From the NCBI GenBank assembly GCA_018260445.1, contig JAGLBE010000026.1, forward strand, positions 1 through 34,296: 34,296 nucleotides of DNA, in the 5' to 3' direction. Below the pieces are notes generated by a model. That model saw nothing but the letters and a program-made list of their open reading frames with translations. It was not told the DNA's origin and searched no databases. Origin of the DNA: Psychrobacter sp. Its GTDB lineage: Bacteria; Pseudomonadota; Gammaproteobacteria; Pseudomonadales; Moraxellaceae. The position numbers were made by a program, and so were the translations under genes. Of the stretch, positions 8,183 to 19,731 are shown one piece after another (within the stretch, counting starts at the first letter, position 1; each line of letters opens with the position of its first letter).

Positions 8183-9011
8183 ATAGGTACCGCATGTGGT
8201 GCTACTACATGAACGCTACTATATTAACGCTGGGGTTTAGTATCTTGATTCTATAAATTAGCGCTATACTGCCCATCTAAAGTGGCTCTTGGGTCTATTA
8301 GCGTACGGCCAATGCCAGTTATCTTACCTGCCACTTTCTATTTTTTCGTTTTCATTTGTGCAATCCTGTTGTCATCAGTGGTAGCGGGCCCAAGCTGCTC
8401 TTATGCCGTGAACCATACAAAATGTGACCCCAAGTTCATGATGCAGCTTAAATATTACTGGATTTTAAGTAGGGGTTTGTCTACTATGTTTAGTGAGCTG
8501 TTTTCATAGCTTATCATAGCTTATCACAGGTATTTTGCAAATTTATGATAAGGGCAGCAGGATTAGTGCGCCGTCTTTATGCTTGATGACACGCCTATTG
8601 TTTAGCTGTTTATGGTTGGCATCGGTTAGCCTCTGAGCTGCATCCAGGTTGACTACAGGGTTTTTTCCCCTCACCGAGCCTGATAACATAACTACGCCGC
8701 CTTTTAGCAGTCTTTTAGCCGTGGCTAACTTATTCGCTCAACCTGCCTTTTGCAGTTTCGTCGTTTAGTAGTTTCTAGTAGTTTTGTCATTTAGTCGTAC
8801 AGTCGCAAGTCGCCTGAACAGTATCTCACTGACCATCACGCTCTGTTTATCTCGTTATCACGGTTTATCTTGTTATCATTATGTTTGTCACTGTCTATGT
8901 TTAACCTAGCCATCAGCGTTTAGTCCTTATCAGTAAAACAGCACCACTATTCACCCGATATATTCATTTAGTAGGGCTTATTGATAGCCGTACATAAATA
9001 AAGGATTCGCC
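8118..9011. other. 894-bp gene-poor, repeat-rich region upstream of gltB
   Basis: I find no convincing gene here. Besides the 16-bp array at its left edge it holds a 10-bp duplication CATAGCTTAT (8505-8524) and a 16-bp duplication GTTTATCT(C/T)GTTATCA (8845-8860 and 8863-8878). It also has a weak promoter-like pair, TTGATT (8245-8250) and TATACT (8265-8270), with a spacer of only 14. A + strand reading frame from 8312 would encode 65 aa with one hydrophobic segment but has no ribosome site. A minus-strand fragment (8543-8689) is listed separately. The gltB promoter should lie at the right end, but I see no clear -35/-10 pair. Confidence 0.6.
8543..8689 (-). pseudogene. Possible short ORF or gene remnant of unknown function
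   Basis: On the minus strand an ATG at 8689 opens a 48-codon frame ending at 8543. The frame stays open upstream of the ATG to about 8736. The composition looks protein-like: KRLLKGGVVMLSGSV, NLDAAQRLTDANHKQL and a C-terminal GALILLPLS. No Shine-Dalgarno sequence is evident and I recognise no family. It may be the decayed 3' end of a lost gene, or chance. It is the only part of this gap that looks at all coding to me. Confidence 0.22.
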
Positions 9012-12000
9012 ATGACCCAGCCTTCTACCGCCACGCCTAGCGCCCACAACCTTGCAACTTCTTCTACTAACGTTTCGCCTTTACGCCATAATGAGCCCAC
9101 CTATCTTGCAAGTCCGGATGATTTTAGTGATAACTGCGGATTTGGGCTGGTGGCGCATATCGAAGGTAAGCCTAGTCACCATTTGGTCAATACCGCTATT
9201 CATAGTTTAAGCTGTATGACCCATCGTGGCGGCGTTGCAGCAGACGGCAAAACGGGCGATGGATGCGGATTATTACTGGCAAAGCCCACCGAGTTTTTTC
9301 AAACGGTGGCCGCCGAGTTAAACCTTACACTGAGCGAAAATTTTGCCGTGGGCATGGTGTTTTTGAATGTCGACCCTGCGCTTGCCAAAATCAGTCAAGA
9401 TATTTTGGATAAGGAAATTATTGCGCAAGGGCTAACGGTAGCAGGTTGGCGCAATGTGCCGGTTGATTTGTCAATTGTTGGCGAGATTGGCCGCGAAACC
9501 TTACCGGATTTTAAACAGGTGTTTGTCAATGCGCCCGATGCTATCGACATAGAAGATTTTAACCGCAAAATGTATGTGGCGCGTAAAAAGGCTGAGTTGG
9601 CTTTAACCGACGACCCTTTATTTTATGTGTGCTCATTAAACTGTGACACCATTATTTATAAAGGGCTGGTGATGCCATCGGACTTGCCCGCTTTTTATAC
9701 GGATTTAGAGGACAGCCGCCTAGAGTCGCATATCGTGGTGTTCCATCAGCGTTTTTCTACCAATACCTTGCCACGTTGGCCGCTGGCGCAGCCGTTTCGC
9801 TATTTGGCGCACAACGGCGAGCTCAACACCATTACTGCCAACCGCAATTGGTCGGTTGCCCGTACCCCGAAGTTTGAAACCAGTAAATTGCCTGAAATCA
9901 GAGAGTTACATCCTCTAGTCAATCGCACTGGATCTGATTCGTCAAGCCTTGATAATATGCTTGAGGTGTTAATGGCAGGCGGCATGAGCTTATTCCATGC
10001 GATGTCTATCTTAGTGCCACCCGCTTGGCAAAACGTTGACAGTATGGATATGGACTTGCGGGCTTTTTATGAATTCTACTCGCAGCATATGGAGCCGTGG
10101 GATGGGCCAGCTGGTTTGGTCATTCAAGATGGTCGCTATGCGGTTTGTATGCTCGACCGCAATGGTTTGCGGCCGTCACGCTGGGTCACCACCAAAAATG
10201 GCTATATCACTGTCGCCTCCGAAATTGGCGTGTGGGATTATGACCCCAATGACGTCATTGCCAAAGGGCGGGTAGGGCCGGGGCAAATGCTGGTAATCGA
10301 TACCAAAAATGGCGAAGTGTTAGACACCAATGTGATTGGCAATCGGTTAAAAAAAGCGCACCCGTATCGCAAATGGCTACGTGAGGAGGCCACGCGCATT
10401 CGTGATAACGAGCAAACCGAAGAGGCGCTGCTTGAGCAAAGCCTTTGCGGTGAGCCGCTTAGAGCGTTGCAAAAAATGTTTAATGTTACCAATGAAGAGC
10501 GCACAGAAATCATTCGTCCCAATGCCGAAAATGGTCAGGAGCCTGTCGGTTCGATGGGCGATGACACCCCAGTTGCGGTGTTGTCAAAGCAGATTCGTAA
10601 TGTGGCCGATTTTTTCCGTCAGCAATTTGCGCAGGTGACCAATCCACCGATTGACCCACTACGTGAATCGATTGTGATGTCGTTACAAACCTGTTTGGGC
10701 GCTGAAACCAATGTCTTTGACCCGACGCCCCGCGACGCCCACCGTATTATTTTATCATCCCCAGTCTTATCACCGGGCAAAATGCAGCAGATTGAAGCAT
10801 TAGACGACCCCGCCTTTGTGTGCCAACGCATTGATATGAACTATGAGGAGTCACTGCCACTGGCGACGGTAATTCAGCAACTTTGTGAGCAAGTTGAGCA
10901 GGCCATCTTAGCCGGCAGCACCATTATCATCTTATCCGACAAAGGGATTGAACCTGGCAAGCTGCCCGCCAATGCCATTTTGGTAACGGGTGCGGTGCAT
11001 CATTACCTAAGTGATAAGGGGCTGCGTTGTGATGCCAACCTCATTGTTGAAACCGGGGTAGCACGCGATTCGCACCAAGTGGCGGTATTAATCGGGTTTG
11101 GCGCCACGTGTGTGTATCCGTATTTGGCCTATGATGTGATTGCAGATTTGGTCACTTCAGGCGAGCTGCTTGGCGACCCTTTATATGCCCGTGCCAATTT
11201 CCGAAAAGGGTTGGATAAGGGGCTGCTAAAAATATTGTCAAAAATGGGTATCTCAACCGTCGTCTCGTATCGCGGGGCGCAGCTCTTTGAAGCAGTAGGT
11301 TTGTCCGATGAGGTGGTCAATTTGTGCTTTAAAGGGGTGCAAAGCCGTATTCAGGGCGCTACCTTTAACGATTTGGCTGATGACCAAAGGCTGCTTGCCA
11401 AAAATGCTTTTAGCCGCCGTACTCCGCTAGATCAAGGCGGTATGCTCAAGTTTGTGTTTGATAAAGAGTACCACGCCTTCAACCCCGATGTGATTAATAC
11501 CCTACACAAAGCGGTACGAACCGGCGACTATGATAACTATCGTGATTATGCCAATTTGGTCAATACCCGCCCGATTATGACGCTGCGTGATTTACTACAG
11601 CTTAAGGTCGACAACGGCATTGATATTGCAGAAGTCGAAGATATTGCCGCTATTTTGCCACGTTTTGACTCGGCAGGTATGTCGCTTGGGGCGTTATCGC
11701 CCGAGGCGCATGAAGCGATAGCCATAGCCATGAATACGATTGGTGGGCGCTCAAACTCGGGTGAGGGCGGGGAAGACCCCGTGCGTTATGGCACCATTCG
11801 TAACTCAAAAATCAAGCAAGTGGCGTCGGGCCGCTTTGGGGTCACACCCGCTTATTTGCGCTCGGCGACCGTGATGCAAATCAAAGTGGCGCAAGGTGCC
11901 AAACCAGGCGAGGGTGGCCAGCTACCCGGGGGTAAGGTCAATGCCCTAATTGCCCGTTTGCGTTATTCAGTGCCGGGTGTCACTTTGATTTCGCCGCCGC

Positions 12001-13541
12001 CGCATCATGATATTTATTCGATTGAAGATTTAGCCCAGCTAATTTTTGATTTAAAACAAGTCAACCCTGAAGCCTTAGTATCGGTCAAATTGGTGTCTGG
12101 CCCCGGTGTAGGCACCATTGCCACAGGGGTGGCCAAAGCCTATGCTGATTTAATTACTATTTCCGGTTACGACGGCGGTACAGCAGCCTCGCCATTGTCC
12201 TCGATTCATCATGCCGGCTCGCCTTGGGAGTTGGGTTTGGCAGAGGCGCATCAATCGCTACGCGTCAACGGCTTACGCCATAAAGTGCGGATGCAAACAG
12301 ATGGCGGTTTAAAAACTGGTCTAGATGTGGTTAAAGCAGCTATTTTGGGCGCCGAAAGTTTTGGTTTTGGTACCACGCCAATGATTGCGGTAGGCTGTAA
12401 ATACCTGCGCATCTGTCATCTAAATAACTGTCCTACTGGGGTTGCCACGCAGCAAGCGCGTCTGCGTGATGAGCATTTTATCGGTGAGGCGGAGATGCTC
12501 ATAAACTTTTTTAAGTTTATTGCTACTGAGACACGTGAATGGCTAGCGTTACTTGGCGTACGCACAATGGAAGAACTGGTCGGCCGTACTGACTTGTTAG
12601 AGTTGCTTGAGGGCAGCACCAACAAACAACGCAATTTAGATTTATCACCCTTATTGCGTAGTCATCCTGCTGCCATGGGCAAGCCGCAAACTTGCCAAGT
12701 TGAGCGCAATGAGCCGTTTGATAAAGGATTATTGGCCGAAGCGATGGTCGATGATGCCATTGCCGCCATTCGTCAGGGATTAGGGGGCGAGTTTAGTTAT
12801 CGCATCGGTAACTGTGATCGCTCCATCGGTGGGCGCTTATCGGGCGAAATTGCCCAAGTTTGGGGCAATATTGGCATGGCCGATATGCCTATCAAATTGC
12901 ATCTTGAGGGCACTGCGGGTCAAAGCCTTGGCGTGTGGAACGCAGGCGGGCTCCACATCGAGCTTGAAGGCGATGCCAATGACTATGTGGGTAAGGGTAT
13001 GGCAGGCGGTGAAATTGTTATTTATCCGCCAACGGGGTCTACCTTTGCCTCACAAGAAACCGCTATTATTGGTAATACCTGTTTATATGGTGCCACAGGC
13101 GGTAAACTATATGCCGCAGGTACCGCAGGTGAGCGTTTTGCGGTGCGTAACTCTGGGGCGCATGTGGTGGTTGAGGGCGTAGGCGACCATTGCTGCGAAT
13201 ATATGACCGGCGGCGTGGTGACGGTACTTGGCAAAACGGGGCTTAACTTTGGTGCCGGTATGACGGGTGGTTTTGCGTTTGTACTCGATTTGGACAATAC
13301 CTTTTTTGACCGCTGTAACCATGAGTTGATTGATTTACATCGTATTGCCAGCGAGCAAACCGAAGAGCACCGTATTTATTTGAAGCAAATTATTGAAACC
13401 CATGTGGCAAAAACAGGCAGTACTTGGGGGGCGCAAATCCTATCGGATTTTGAGCATTATGTGCGTAAAGTATTTTTGGTGAAGCCAAAAGCGGCCAATA
13501 TCACGTCATTATTACAAACCACTACGGCTGACCCACAGTAA
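9012..13541 (+). CDS. gltB: Glutamate synthase (NADPH) large subunit
   Basis: GltB makes two glutamates from glutamine and 2-oxoglutarate with electrons from GltD; it is central to ammonia assimilation in the cytoplasm. The 1509-aa protein begins with a 41-residue propeptide. Cleavage would expose Cys42 in DNCGFG, the N-terminal nucleophile of the class II glutaminase domain (to about residue 430). The FMN and 2-oxoglutarate domain starts near residue 880 ([13 protein letters not shown]) and contains [11 protein letters not shown] and [13 protein letters not shown]. The 3Fe-4S cluster cysteines are C1129, C1135 and C1140 ([12 protein letters not shown]). The C-terminal GXGXG beta-helix lies at about 1250-1440. 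A probable ribosome site AAGGA (9000-9004) precedes the ATG. gltD follows after 206 bp. Confidence 0.98.
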   Translation: MTQPSTATPSAHNLATSSTNVSPLRHNEPTYLASPDDFSDNCGFGLVAHIEGKPSHHLVNTAIHSLSCMTHRGGVAADGKTGDGCGLLLAKPTEFFQTVAAELNLTLSENFAVGMVFLNVDPALAKISQDILDKEIIAQGLTVAGWRNVPVDLSIVGEIGRETLPDFKQVFVNAPDAIDIEDFNRKMYVARKKAELALTDDPLFYVCSLNCDTIIYKGLVMPSDLPAFYTDLEDSRLESHIVVFHQRFSTNTLPRWPLAQPFRYLAHNGELNTITANRNWSVARTPKFETSKLPEIRELHPLVNRTGSDSSSLDNMLEVLMAGGMSLFHAMSILVPPAWQNVDSMDMDLRAFYEFYSQHMEPWDGPAGLVIQDGRYAVCMLDRNGLRPSRWVTTKNGYITVASEIGVWDYDPNDVIAKGRVGPGQMLVIDTKNGEVLDTNVIGNRLKKAHPYRKWLREEATRIRDNEQTEEALLEQSLCGEPLRALQKMFNVTNEERTEIIRPNAENGQEPVGSMGDDTPVAVLSKQIRNVADFFRQQFAQVTNPPIDPLRESIVMSLQTCLGAETNVFDPTPRDAHRIILSSPVLSPGKMQQIEALDDPAFVCQRIDMNYEESLPLATVIQQLCEQVEQAILAGSTIIILSDKGIEPGKLPANAILVTGAVHHYLSDKGLRCDANLIVETGVARDSHQVAVLIGFGATCVYPYLAYDVIADLVTSGELLGDPLYARANFRKGLDKGLLKILSKMGISTVVSYRGAQLFEAVGLSDEVVNLCFKGVQSRIQGATFNDLADDQRLLAKNAFSRRTPLDQGGMLKFVFDKEYHAFNPDVINTLHKAVRTGDYDNYRDYANLVNTRPIMTLRDLLQLKVDNGIDIAEVEDIAAILPRFDSAGMSLGALSPEAHEAIAIAMNTIGGRSNSGEGGEDPVRYGTIRNSKIKQVASGRFGVTPAYLRSATVMQIKVAQGAKPGEGGQLPGGKVNALIARLRYSVPGVTLISPPPHHDIYSIEDLAQLIFDLKQVNPEALVSVKLVSGPGVGTIATGVAKAYADLITISGYDGGTAASPLSSIHHAGSPWELGLAEAHQSLRVNGLRHKVRMQTDGGLKTGLDVVKAAILGAESFGFGTTPMIAVGCKYLRICHLNNCPTGVATQQARLRDEHFIGEAEMLINFFKFIATETREWLALLGVRTMEELVGRTDLLELLEGSTNKQRNLDLSPLLRSHPAAMGKPQTCQVERNEPFDKGLLAEAMVDDAIAAIRQGLGGEFSYRIGNCDRSIGGRLSGEIAQVWGNIGMADMPIKLHLEGTAGQSLGVWNAGGLHIELEGDANDYVGKGMAGGEIVIYPPTGSTFASQETAIIGNTCLYGATGGKLYAAGTAGERFAVRNSGAHVVVEGVGDHCCEYMTGGVVTVLGKTGLNFGAGMTGGFAFVLDLDNTFFDRCNHELIDLHRIASEQTEEHRIYLKQIIETHVAKTGSTWGAQILSDFEHYVRKVFLVKPKAANITSLLQTTTADPQ

Positions 13542-13732
13542 GTTTAAGTAGAGTGGTTGACAGTCGGTGCTGTAAAGCCAGATGTTTTAAGCCAGTGGTT
13601 GATAGGGTTATTTAGGTTTGCATAGGTTTGCAGCAACGACCATCTTATCGATATAGAGACAGGTTGTACGAACAAAGCAGGCAGCGCAAACAGGTATAGG
13701 CCGATGCCAGTGTTCGCGTGATACCCACTTGA

Positions 13733-15166
<1,434 letters not shown>

Positions 15167-15202
15167 ACAAAACCTTATCTGCGTGTGACTTCTGTTTATC
15201 CC

Positions 15203-15230
15203 AAAAACCCTCTTCTAACGAGGGTTTTTT
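15203..15230 (+). terminator. Rho-independent terminator after gltD
   Basis: A perfect 10-bp stem AAAAACCCTC (15203-15212) and GAGGGTTTTT (15220-15229) encloses a 7-nt loop and ends in a T run. It lies 37 bp past the gltD stop. The A-rich left arm means it could also act on the other strand. Confidence 0.93.
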
Positions 15231-15320
15231 ATTGATCTGGTTAATAGAGTGATAATCCTTACGTAAAACACTGAACGGGTCAATAAACCCAAAATCATGT
15301 GTTAAAATATCTCTCTATCG

Positions 15321-15348
15321 CTATCTCGCTATCTCGCTATCTCGCTAT
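15321..15348. repeat. 8-bp tandem repeat CTATCTCG
   Basis: Three and a half exact copies of CTATCTCG run from 15321 to 15348, with a degenerate copy just upstream. An 8-bp unit is not a multiple of three and the array lies in non-coding DNA about 125 bp before the carbonic anhydrase start. Confidence 0.85.
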
Positions 15349-15473
15349 TGTGTTTCTATAGCTTGTATTTTAACTAACCTGACTTGACAGCCTGACACTT
15401 TGAGGCACATTGCCGCAATGCGTAACTAGCGCCTAATCAATGCTTAATCACCGCCTAACCATGAGCCTATATT

Positions 15474-16121
15474 ATGTCGATACCAACATCAGTGCCGCGT
15501 CCACAAACCGGAGCAGATGCCTTACAATGGCTGATTAACGGCAATGTCCGTTATGTCGAGAGCCTGACCCAAACCGAACAAAAAATGCAAAAACGACCCG
15601 AATTGCTGAGCGAGCAAAATCCATTCGCCATTATTTTGGGCTGCTCGGACGCTCGAGTACCGGTTGAAATTGTTTTTGATCAAGGTCTAGGCGATTTGTT
15701 TGTGATTCGCGTCGCCGGTAATGTGGTGGCACCCTCACAAATTGGCTCCGTCGAATTTGCGGTCGAAAAATTTGGGACGTGTTTGGTCGTGGTACTAGGT
15801 CACTCCCACTGTGGTGCGGTGACGGCCTGCGTCGAGGCGGTGATGAATCCTGAACAAAAATATTTGCCAAACCTGCGCTCTATCGTCGACCGGATTCGCC
15901 CAAGCGTGTATAACTTGCATGAAATGGCGACCGCATCAGGTGCCGATATCAATGTGGAGGCACTGATTAGCCAGTCGGTACGCGCCAATGTGCGCCTGTC
16001 AGTCAGCCAATTAAAACACGGGTCACGCTTATTAGAGGATATGAACCGAGCGGGCAAGCTGCTGATTGTGGGTGCTGAATATGACTTAGAGACGGGAAAA
16101 GTTGAGATGCTAGAGACTTAA
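15474..16121 (+). CDS. Beta-class carbonic anhydrase
   Basis: The enzyme interconverts CO2 and bicarbonate, supplying bicarbonate to carboxylases. The 215-aa protein has the two hallmark motifs: CSDARVPVE, with zinc ligand C57 and the Asp59-Arg61 dyad, and GHSHCGAV, with zinc ligands H110 and C113. VIRVAGNVV lies between them. Length is typical. The ATG at 15474 has only a weak ribosome site; an out-of-frame ATG lies 13 bp upstream. The gene is preceded by the gltD terminator and is probably transcribed on its own or with the next two genes. Confidence 0.95.
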   Translation: MSIPTSVPRPQTGADALQWLINGNVRYVESLTQTEQKMQKRPELLSEQNPFAIILGCSDARVPVEIVFDQGLGDLFVIRVAGNVVAPSQIGSVEFAVEKFGTCLVVVLGHSHCGAVTACVEAVMNPEQKYLPNLRSIVDRIRPSVYNLHEMATASGADINVEALISQSVRANVRLSVSQLKHGSRLLEDMNRAGKLLIVGAEYDLETGKVEMLET

Positions 16122-16248
16122 AACAAGACCGCGGTGCCAATCATGAGACGGTTTAAAAGGTTAACCTCTCGCACTGCGCCCCGTGCCCCGTTTACACCGA
16201 ATAAAGCCATCATAGGTTAAGAGTCGGCTATACATCAAGGAGATGACA

Positions 16249-16794
16249 ATGGCAAATCAAAATATAGACCAACCACAATCTTCAGTAACCACAGCTGGGG
16301 TCAAACCTATTGCTAGTGCGACGCGTGGTTTCACTTTTAACCATACGATGTTGCGGATAAAAGACCCAAAAGCAGCATTGGCGTTTTATACGGGCATCTT
16401 GGGGATGACTTTACTCACGGTCAAAAAATTTGCTGACATGCGCTTTGATTTATATTTTTTGGCAAAGTTGACGGATGCCGAGCGGGATAACTTGCCAAAG
16501 CATGACGATTTGGCCATTTATACCTTCCGGCAACGTGGCATCCTTGAGTTAACCCATAACTATGGTAGCGAGGATAAAGCCGATTTTAGCTACCATGATG
16601 GCAATAGCGAGCCGCAGGGGTTTGGCCATATTTGCTTTAGCGTGCCGGATTTGCAGGCGGCGATAGCCTGGTTTGATAGCCAAGGTGTCACGTTTAAAAA
16701 ACGCCCTGAGGAGGGGTCTATGAAACATATTGCCTTTATCAAAGATGTTGACGGGTATTGGATTGAGATTGTACAAGCAGACTTAATGGGCTAA
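16249..16794 (+). CDS. gloA: Lactoylglutathione lyase (glyoxalase I)
   Basis: Glyoxalase I isomerises the hemithioacetal of methylglyoxal and glutathione to S-lactoylglutathione, removing a toxic by-product of glycolysis. I start at 16249 (MANQNIDQ), because the ribosome site AAGGAG (16237-16242) is 6 nt before it and touches the alternative ATG at 16243. The 181-aa product has four metal ligands in the expected order: H32 (FNHTMLRIKD), E100 (GILELTHN), H127 (GFGHICFSV) and E173 (YWIEIVQ). With 181 aa and the insert around residues 72-90 it belongs to the longer form found in eukaryotes and some proteobacteria; that form usually uses Zn, but the metal cannot be told from the sequence. Confidence 0.94.
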   Translation: MANQNIDQPQSSVTTAGVKPIASATRGFTFNHTMLRIKDPKAALAFYTGILGMTLLTVKKFADMRFDLYFLAKLTDAERDNLPKHDDLAIYTFRQRGILELTHNYGSEDKADFSYHDGNSEPQGFGHICFSVPDLQAAIAWFDSQGVTFKKRPEEGSMKHIAFIKDVDGYWIEIVQADLMG

Positions 16795-16816
16795 GTAAAT
16801 ATTTAGCATCTCTGCC

Positions 16817-16846
16817 CATTTTAAACCATTTTAAACCATTTGAAAC
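16817..16846. repeat. 10-bp tandem repeat between gloA and the mscS-family gene
   Basis: Three copies of CATTTTAAAC (third copy CATTTGAAAC) run head to tail in the 84-bp gap between the two genes. No terminator is visible in this gap. Confidence 0.85.
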
Positions 16847-16878
16847 CATAAAGCATAAAAGCATAGAGGATGACAAGC

Positions 16879-17814
16879 ATGCCAGAGGCGACCGTCAGCG
16901 ACAAAGTGACCGAAAAGATAAGCGAATATCAGGGTATTGCTTCGGCAGCAAACGATATGTTGGCTGATTTTATGGCACGGGTGCCATACTTTATCGTAGC
17001 CATGGCGGTAATACTGGTGTTTTGGCTCATATCGATTATTTTTAAAGCATTCGTCACCAAATTGTTGGTGAGAACCCAGTCGCACCGCAATCTTATCCGG
17101 GTGTTTCAGCGCATTGGCGGGGCGTTAATCTTATTTATTGGTTTTATGATAGCGATGGTGATTGCCATCCCCGGGTTTACCCCCGCCAAACTGATTGGTG
17201 CCCTTGGGATTGGGTCGGTCGCTATCGGCTTTGCGTTTAAGGATATTTTTCAAAACCTATTATCGGGTATTTTATTGCTGCTATCCGAGCCGTTTCGCAT
17301 TGGTGATCAAATCGTATCCGGCGAGTTTGAGGGCACAGTAGAGGATATCCAAGTGCGAGCAACCACGATACGTACCTATGACGGTCGTCAAGTGGTGATT
17401 CCCAATTCACAGTTGTACACCAGTGCGTTAACGGTCAATACCGCTTATAAACGCCGCCGTTTGCAGCTGACGGTCGGCATTGGCTATGACGATGATATCC
17501 GCCAAGCCCAAGCTGCCATCTTGCAGGCACTTGACGCGGCGACCACGGTGTCCAAGCTGGCAGAGCCGTCCGTTATTGCCACTGAATTTGGCGCTTCAAG
17601 TATTGATTTAATCGTGCGCTGGTATATTGATAATGGCACCCAAGCCAATAAGGTCGCTTCAATTGATGAGGTGCTAATAGCGACTAAGGCAAGTCTTGAT
17701 AAGGTGGGTGTGAATATTCCGTTCCCGATACGCACCCTAGATTTTAGTGATGGCTCGGCACAAACATTGGCCGAACGTATGGTAGAGATACAAGATAAAT
17801 CAACAAACAATTAA
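16879..17814 (+). CDS. MscS-family mechanosensitive ion channel
   Basis: I start at 16879 (MPEATVSDK), 8 nt after AGAGGA; an in-frame ATG at 16870 sits on the ribosome site itself. The 311-aa product has three hydrophobic helices: about residues 34-54 (FIVAMAVILVFWLISIIF), 75-97, and the pore-lining helix rich in Gly and Ala (LIGALGIGSVAIGFAFKDIF). The family signature follows: LLLSEPFRIGDQI, then FEGTVEDIQVRATTIRTYDG and VVIPNSQL. Such channels open on membrane tension during hypo-osmotic shock. The length is near that of E. coli MscS (286 aa), but the pore helix differs from it, so I give no gene symbol. Confidence 0.92.
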   Translation: MPEATVSDKVTEKISEYQGIASAANDMLADFMARVPYFIVAMAVILVFWLISIIFKAFVTKLLVRTQSHRNLIRVFQRIGGALILFIGFMIAMVIAIPGFTPAKLIGALGIGSVAIGFAFKDIFQNLLSGILLLLSEPFRIGDQIVSGEFEGTVEDIQVRATTIRTYDGRQVVIPNSQLYTSALTVNTAYKRRRLQLTVGIGYDDDIRQAQAAILQALDAATTVSKLAEPSVIATEFGASSIDLIVRWYIDNGTQANKVASIDEVLIATKASLDKVGVNIPFPIRTLDFSDGSAQTLAERMVEIQDKSTNN

Positions 17815-17841
17815 TTTGAGCTCGCAAGGTCATGAATTATT

Positions 17842-17885
17842 AAAGAGTCACCACTGTACCGTTTGTTAAACAGGGTGGACTCTTT
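17842..17885. terminator. Hairpin between convergent genes, likely two-way terminator
   Basis: AAAGAGTC (17842-17849) pairs perfectly with GACTCTTT (17878-17885), and the inner arms ACCACTGT and ACAGGGTG extend the stem imperfectly. It lies between the ends of the mscS-family gene (+) and the cytochrome gene (-). Each outer arm supplies only a short run of T, so strength is uncertain. Confidence 0.6.
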
Positions 17886-17937
17886 CATAACCCATTTTAC
17901 AGTCCTGTTCTTTGTTGATTAGCTAGATAGCAACGGG

Positions 17938-18393
17938 CTATTCATCAACCTTGTAGGTTTTATGACAACCGCCGCAGCTAGCACCCACTTGCTTTAACGC
18001 TGGCGCCACGTCGGCTGCAGAGGTGGCGGTTTTTGCGGCTGCGTTTAATTGTGCCGTTGCTTGTTGATACTTTTCGGCTGCGGCTTTAAACCCGGCCGCA
18101 TCCGTCCAAACTGCATCGGTAGCGTTGTTTTTATCCTTGGCATCACTAAAATGTTGCCATGGACTATCGGCGCTGTCTGCTAAAAATTGGGCTTGTTTTT
18201 GAAACTCGGCGGCATCGAATGTCTGCGGTTTTTCAACCATTTTTTGCATGATTTCTTTGGCATCGCTCCAGTCTTTCATCATGTTTTCACGAGCTGTGAC
18301 AGCGTCACTCGCACCGCCACCCATACCGCCGCATCCGCTAAGGGTGAGGCTAATAGGTAATAGTGTGGTTAGCAATAAGGTTTTAAGTTGCAT
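17938..18393 (-). CDS. Cytochrome c'-like heme lipoprotein
   Basis: The 151-aa protein starts with a signal peptide ending in the lipobox TLSGC, so Cys21 is probably lipidated. It ends with the heme c attachment motif CGGCH (C140, C143, H144) only seven residues from the C-terminus. A C-terminal CxxCH in a small, all-helical, Ala/Lys-rich protein is the pattern of cytochrome c', which binds NO or CO at a five-coordinate heme. Helix 1 includes TARENMMKDWSDAKEIMQKM, and the last helix ends in KQVGASCGGCHKTYKV. Membrane anchoring would be unusual, since most cytochromes c' are soluble in the periplasm. The ribosome site AGGA lies 9 nt before the ATG. The gene stands alone on the minus strand. 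Confidence 0.85.
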   Translation of the reverse strand: MQLKTLLLTTLLPISLTLSGCGGMGGGASDAVTARENMMKDWSDAKEIMQKMVEKPQTFDAAEFQKQAQFLADSADSPWQHFSDAKDKNNATDAVWTDAAGFKAAAEKYQQATAQLNAAAKTATSAADVAPALKQVGASCGGCHKTYKVDE

Positions 18394-18726
18394 GGCTAAG
18401 TCCTTGATATCAGTTAAATAGTGTTAATGGGTTAATTAGAGTTAATTAGAGTTAATTAGAATAGAGAGATAAATTTTTTAGATGATCAGTTTATGAGCTC
18501 GATAAGGTTTTACGAAGGCCACATAACCACATAACCACATAGATAGATAGCTAGGTAAGGTCAAAAAGATACTACCATAACCTTCAAACAAGCGGATATG
18601 AAAAGCTTTGCTATCCTGTTACGTAATGTTGTATCCCTTCCACTTCTTGACACCAAGCCACTTTGTTGGATGAGCGTCTGTATTATAAGACTAGCGTCTA
18701 TCTCATAACTATCTCATATATAGACA
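18394..18726. other. Intergenic region between the cytochrome gene and hemF
   Basis: The 333-bp gap contains a 10-bp tandem array (18431-18460, listed separately), a CCACATAA triplication near 18518-18540, and AT-rich DNA around 18461-18480. It must hold the cytochrome gene promoter (reading left) and the hemF transcript end. I see neither a clean terminator nor a consensus promoter. Confidence 0.55.
18431..18460. repeat. 10-bp tandem repeat GTTAATTAGA
   Basis: Three exact copies of GTTAATTAGA lie 38-67 bp upstream of the cytochrome gene start, where its promoter should be. The 10-bp period is close to one helical turn, so the copies face the same side of the DNA. A regulatory role is only a possibility. 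Confidence 0.9.
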
Positions 18727-19731
18727 CTAAGTCAAATGTAACCAATCTTGCGGCTTTAAATAAAAGTCGGTTAAGTCATATTCGGCAGTGTCGATTGCGG
18801 GCTCATAGCGATAATGCCAACTGGTTAATGGCGGTAAGCTCACCAAAATAGATTCAATACGGCCATTGCTTTGTAAACCAAATAAAGTACCCCGGTCATA
18901 AACCAAGTTGTATTCGACATAACGCCCACGCCGATATAACTGAAATTGACGCTGGGCGTCGGTCACCGCAATATGCTTACGTTTGTCGAAAATAGGCAAT
19001 ATAGCGTTTAAATAGCCACGCCCCACCGCCTGCATAAACGCAAAGCAGGTGGCGAAATCCCAGCCTTGGCTGTCCATATTGACATCGTCATAAAACAGAC
19101 CGCCCACGCCCCGTTGCTCATTGCGATGGCGCAAATAAAAATAGTCATCACACCAGGTCTTAAACTTGGGATAAATGTCGTCCCCAAACGGGGCGCATAA
19201 ATCGTGGCAAACCTGATGCCAATGCACACAGTCCTCAAGCACCGGATAAAATGGGGTTAAATCAAAACCGCCGCCAAACCACCAAATAGCCGGCTGGCCC
19301 TCTGCTTCGGCAATAAATAGGCGCACATTGGCGTGACTGGTCGGTACATGGGGGTTGCGAGGGTGTACTACTAAAGACACCCCTAACGCCTGCGCGGTGC
19401 GACCGGCGATATCTGGATGGCGAGCGGTGGCGGAGGCCGGTAGGTTATTGACTTGAATATGGCTGAACATCACCCCCGCTTTTTCGATAACCACCCCATC
19501 GGCCAACACGTTAGAGCGACCGCCGCCGCCCTCACTGCGATGCCAATCATCGGCAATAAACGTGGCTGTACCACCGGCGTCGGCTTCTTGCGCCTCTAAA
19601 GCGTGACAGATATCTGCTTGCAAGCTAAGTAAAAACTCGCGAACTTGGTGAATGCTTTGCGCATCGGGCGAGGTGCTGGACACAGTGGCGCTGTTGGGCG
19701 CTGTACTGGCAGTGCTAGAATCAATCGTCAT
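18727..19731 (-). CDS. hemF: Oxygen-dependent coproporphyrinogen III oxidase
   Basis: HemF converts coproporphyrinogen III to protoporphyrinogen IX with O2, late in heme synthesis. I start at 19731 ([10 protein letters not shown]), which has GAGG about 6 nt upstream; the open frame extends to 19809 without a ribosome site. The 334-aa product carries the family blocks [54 protein letters not shown] and [16 protein letters not shown]. The first 25 or so residues are a Ser/Thr/Ala-rich extension; the E. coli enzyme has 299 aa. It lies 105 bp after ribA on the same strand. Confidence 0.96.
   Translation of the reverse strand: MTIDSSTASTAPNSATVSSTSPDAQSIHQVREFLLSLQADICHALEAQEADAGGTATFIADDWHRSEGGGGRSNVLADGVVIEKAGVMFSHIQVNNLPASATARHPDIAGRTAQALGVSLVVHPRNPHVPTSHANVRLFIAEAEGQPAIWWFGGGFDLTPFYPVLEDCVHWHQVCHDLCAPFGDDIYPKFKTWCDDYFYLRHRNEQRGVGGLFYDDVNMDSQGWDFATCFAFMQAVGRGYLNAILPIFDKRKHIAVTDAQRQFQLYRRGRYVEYNLVYDRGTLFGLQSNGRIESILVSLPPLTSWHYRYEPAIDTAEYDLTDFYLKPQDWLHLT

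Larger units (their letters stand above)
15167..15473. other. Intergenic region between gltD and the carbonic anhydrase gene
   Basis: The 307-bp gap holds the gltD terminator at its left end and an 8-bp tandem array in the middle, both listed separately. No reading frame of note is present. A promoter for the carbonic anhydrase gene is expected here. TAAAAT around 15303 could be a -10, but I see no matching -35, so I do not call one. Confidence 0.6.

Noticed and set aside
8282-8509. A + strand reading frame of 75 codons (65 from the ATG at 8312) with one hydrophobic segment
   Set aside because: The first start is GTG, no ribosome site precedes either start, the N-terminus lacks positive charge for a signal, and the rest of the frame has no family-like features. 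It lies in repeat-rich non-coding DNA.
9012-9134. Misannotated long N-terminus of GltB
   Set aside because: GltB is known to carry a propeptide removed to expose the catalytic Cys; 41 residues before Cys42 is a normal length.
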